From Oceanospirillaceae bacterium (GTDB lineage: Bacteria > Pseudomonadota > Gammaproteobacteria > Pseudomonadales > Balneatricaceae): a stretch of DNA of 64,000 nt. Below the pieces are notes generated by a model. It was given only the letters and a program-made list of their open reading frames with translations. It did not search any database and was not told where the DNA came from. Location of the stretch: the NCBI GenBank assembly GCA_013215505.1, contig JABSQZ010000002.1, positions 1 to 64,000 of the forward strand, in the 5' to 3' direction. The position numbers were made by a program, and so were the translations under genes. Positions 62,431-64,000 of this stretch are shown one piece after another; position 1 is the stretch's first letter; the number at the start of each line of letters is the position of its first letter.

Positions 62431-63315
62431 TTATTTTCGATTTAACAAGTAGTAGGCAATGGCCTGCAAATCTTGTTTTTGCATGTAAGCAGTGCCGTCT
62501 TTGACAACTTCCGCCATGCTGCCACCAAAGACATCACCATCGGGTTTGATCCCCGATTGCAGTGCATATGATAAATCACTGTGGCTCCAGCCCGCCTGCT
62601 TTAATTGATCAGCAGTGATTGCTGGAATTTTCCCCTCTCCCTGTAATAATGACTCAGAACCGGCAAACTGCTGCTGTTGCTGCAGTGCTCCAAAGAGATT
62701 GCGCGGGGTGTGGCAAGCGGCGCAGTGGGTGACACTTTCCACTAAATATTCGCCACGGGCATACTGTGGATCTGCGGATTCTGTCGCTGTAAATTCAGCT
62801 TGATCGAAAAACAATGACTGCCACAGGTTTAGCCCGAATCTTAAGTTAAAGGGGAAACTTAAGTTGTGCTCGGGACTGCTTTGCGCCACCGCTGGTACCG
62901 TCTGAAAAGCGGCCCACAAATCTGCTACGTCCTGATCAGTTAACTTACTATAAAAACTGTAGGGGAACGCAGGATAGTAGGGTTGACCATCGGGAGATGT
63001 GCCCTGGCGCAGTGCAGTGGTAAATTGTTGCAGTGTCCAAGCGCCAATACCGTGCTCTGGATCGGTGGTTAGATTTGGTGCATAGAAAGTACCAAAGGGA
63101 GTGTCTAGTGCAGCGCCACCGGCTAAGGCTCTTCCGTCCGCATCTGTGGCTGTATGACAGGCAATGCAGCCGGAAGCTCTGGCCAGGTAGGCACCGCGGT
63201 TGACGTCACCCTGGGTAACGTTCACTGCTGCCAGGTCACTTGTGGCGAATAGTGACCAACTGCTCAAGGTAGCAATGAGCAGGGCTGAAGTCAGCAATAT
63301 AGTTTTAATCCTCAT
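62431..63315 (-). CDS. Diheme c-type cytochrome
   Basis: Periplasmic electron-transfer protein of 294 residues with two class I c-type heme sites: GCIACHTATD (about residue 50) and HCAACHTPRN (about 200). ATG 63315 follows GGGAG; the frame upstream begins with GTG 63327 without a site. A signal peptide (IKTILLTSALLIATLSSWSLFA) leads it to the periplasm. The motif order (PFGTFYAPNLTTDP, then YYPAFPYSFYSKLTDQD) resembles cytochrome subunits of membrane dehydrogenases, such as alcohol, gluconate or sorbitol types. No dehydrogenase large subunit is in the window. Downstream partner of the cytochrome c' like gene. Confidence 0.85.
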   Translation of the reverse strand: MRIKTILLTSALLIATLSSWSLFATSDLAAVNVTQGDVNRGAYLARASGCIACHTATDADGRALAGGAALDTPFGTFYAPNLTTDPEHGIGAWTLQQFTTALRQGTSPDGQPYYPAFPYSFYSKLTDQDVADLWAAFQTVPAVAQSSPEHNLSFPFNLRFGLNLWQSLFFDQAEFTATESADPQYARGEYLVESVTHCAACHTPRNLFGALQQQQQFAGSESLLQGEGKIPAITADQLKQAGWSHSDLSYALQSGIKPDGDVFGGSMAEVVKDGTAYMQKQDLQAIAYYLLNRK

Positions 63316-63327
63316 ACAAACTCCCAC

Positions 63328-63948
63328 TCAGTTCTTTGCTCGAAAGCGACTGTGACAAGAAGAGCAGTTATCGGTGAGCTGTTTAAACACCAGATTGGAC
63401 GGCATAGTGGCATAGTTTTCAGTAGTATCCTCAGCTACCCCCATCAATTGACTGCTACTGGTCATGCTGGGTGACGGCGTCCCCATCATATTGGATAGCT
63501 GGTTATTTTGCTGTTGCGGGATGTTGTCGGCGGCTGAGAACAGTCCCTGGCTGATTAATTTTTGACGCTCTGCAAGATGGCTGAAATCGTCCCACTGCTG
63601 CCAGATATTGGCTTTGGCAGTGCTGGGTTGCTGCAGGCTGCCCTCGGGGAACAACCGGGCCATTGTTGCAGCTGAGTGCTGTTCAATAATAGTTGCCGCC
63701 TCCCGCACTTGTTGCGCATCGTATGCCTGGTCTCCCCTATAGATAGTAGCCAGAGACTTCATCGCCACTTTCAGTTTGTCCATTAAATCCATGCGCTCTT
63801 TGATTATCCCAGTCGCGCCATTATGTGCCTGTGCTGGTGGCGAAACCAGCAGGGCGACAGTACAGAAGATAACCAGAAACAGAGCGGCTATAGACAGTTT
63901 AGAGGCGGTAATAGCGGTGCGGTTTTGTATTGTTGAATTGTTGTGCAT
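63328..63948 (-). CDS. Cytochrome c'/c556-like protein
   Basis: Periplasmic c-type cytochrome of 206 residues from ATG 63948 (GGAAT 8 nt before); the alternative ATG 63972 adds eight residues with no site. N-terminal hydrophobic signal (ALFLVIFCTVALLVSPPAQA, cleaved before HNGATG). The C-terminal CSSCHSRFRAKN is the class II (c') heme site at the chain end. The helical stretch KERMDLMDKLKVAMKSLATIYRGD is the c' helix A motif. Residues 130-160 are Ser/Pro/Gln-rich, a linker unusual for the family. Upstream of the diheme gene by 12 bp, so cotranscribed. Confidence 0.8.
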   Translation of the reverse strand: MHNNSTIQNRTAITASKLSIAALFLVIFCTVALLVSPPAQAHNGATGIIKERMDLMDKLKVAMKSLATIYRGDQAYDAQQVREAATIIEQHSAATMARLFPEGSLQQPSTAKANIWQQWDDFSHLAERQKLISQGLFSAADNIPQQQNNQLSNMMGTPSPSMTSSSQLMGVAEDTTENYATMPSNLVFKQLTDNCSSCHSRFRAKN

Positions 63949-64000
63949 TTTTGTAATTCCAAAGCGAAACATTGCAGTAAATTGGCACAGCCGGGCCTTA

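Noticed and set aside
1-64000. Prophage, transposon, integron or CRISPR-Cas system
   Set aside because: No transposase, integrase, phage structural gene, cas gene or direct-repeat/spacer array was seen; the repeats are simple tandem arrays.
1-64000. tRNA or rRNA genes
   Set aside because: No segment showed a tRNA cloverleaf pattern with CCA end or rRNA-like sequence in a read of both strands; a tRNA scan would be needed to be certain.

Overview
The window reads as a contiguous stretch of a marine-type gammaproteobacterial chromosome. This is inferred from gene content (DbpA, YgjV, MscK/MscM-like channel, PpnP, a malate synthase G of 722 residues, YqjG-like glutathionyl-hydroquinone reductase) and from moderate GC content; I cannot assign a genus. 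There is no rRNA, tRNA, transposase, phage gene or CRISPR array that I can recognise. Genes lie on both strands in short operons. GTG and TTG starts are common, and one gene appears to need an ATT start.

Layout. 0-8.8 kb: an amber-interrupted glycosyltransferase at the edge, a YbiO-like MscS channel, a carboxymuconolactone decarboxylase/AraC pair, a CHMI-type tautomerase, a YgjV membrane protein with a Crp/Fnr regulator, a betaine/homocysteine methyltransferase and a MOSC protein. 9.3-18.5 kb: RidA, a 5'-deleted KDG-kinase remnant, MarR, PanE, DUF2237, DUF1294, pirin, a glutathionyl-hydroquinone reductase, LysR with VOC and GhrA-like genes, and a zinc-peptidase lipoprotein. 18.7-23.9 kb: an LTA-synthase-like sulfatase and a DgcA-like demethylase divergent from a LysR gene over a perfect palindrome.

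24-35.6 kb is the most interesting block. It holds a polyamine-type ABC transporter (potDCBA order on the minus strand), a gamma-glutamylamide synthetase-like GS, a GntR/FCD regulator, a Zn-alcohol dehydrogenase with an alpha/beta hydrolase, and a P450-reductase-glutamine amidotransferase operon. The GntR/GS and hydrolase/P450 divergent promoters share an ACTGTATAC palindrome. Together they suggest a regulon for uptake, glutamylation, hydroxylation, deglutamylation and oxidation of an amine; the substrate is unknown.

35.6-44.4 kb: DUF1330, GNAT, a TTC38-like TPR protein, then a CoA-transferase/acyl-CoA-dehydrogenase-fold pair. The dehydrogenase-like protein has the hallmarks of 3-sulfinopropionyl-CoA desulfinase (Arg84, Gln244, no catalytic Glu), which points to 3-sulfinopropionate catabolism. 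A chemoreceptor and a LysR gene follow. 44.4-53.5 kb: fused indolepyruvate oxidoreductase with a divergent Lrp regulator, a cold-shock protein, DbpA, a conserved hypothetical gene and malate synthase G. 53.6-64 kb: a large MscS channel, an alpha/beta hydrolase with a probable ATT start, two LPS-type glycosyltransferases, SerA, PpnP and two c-type cytochromes.

Intergenic DNA carries a dispersed family of heptanucleotide arrays, all permutations of AAGTNGN on one strand or the other, often in inverted pairs. There is also a 48-bp tandem repeat, and a 58-bp tandem repeat derived from the 3' end of a glycosyltransferase gene.
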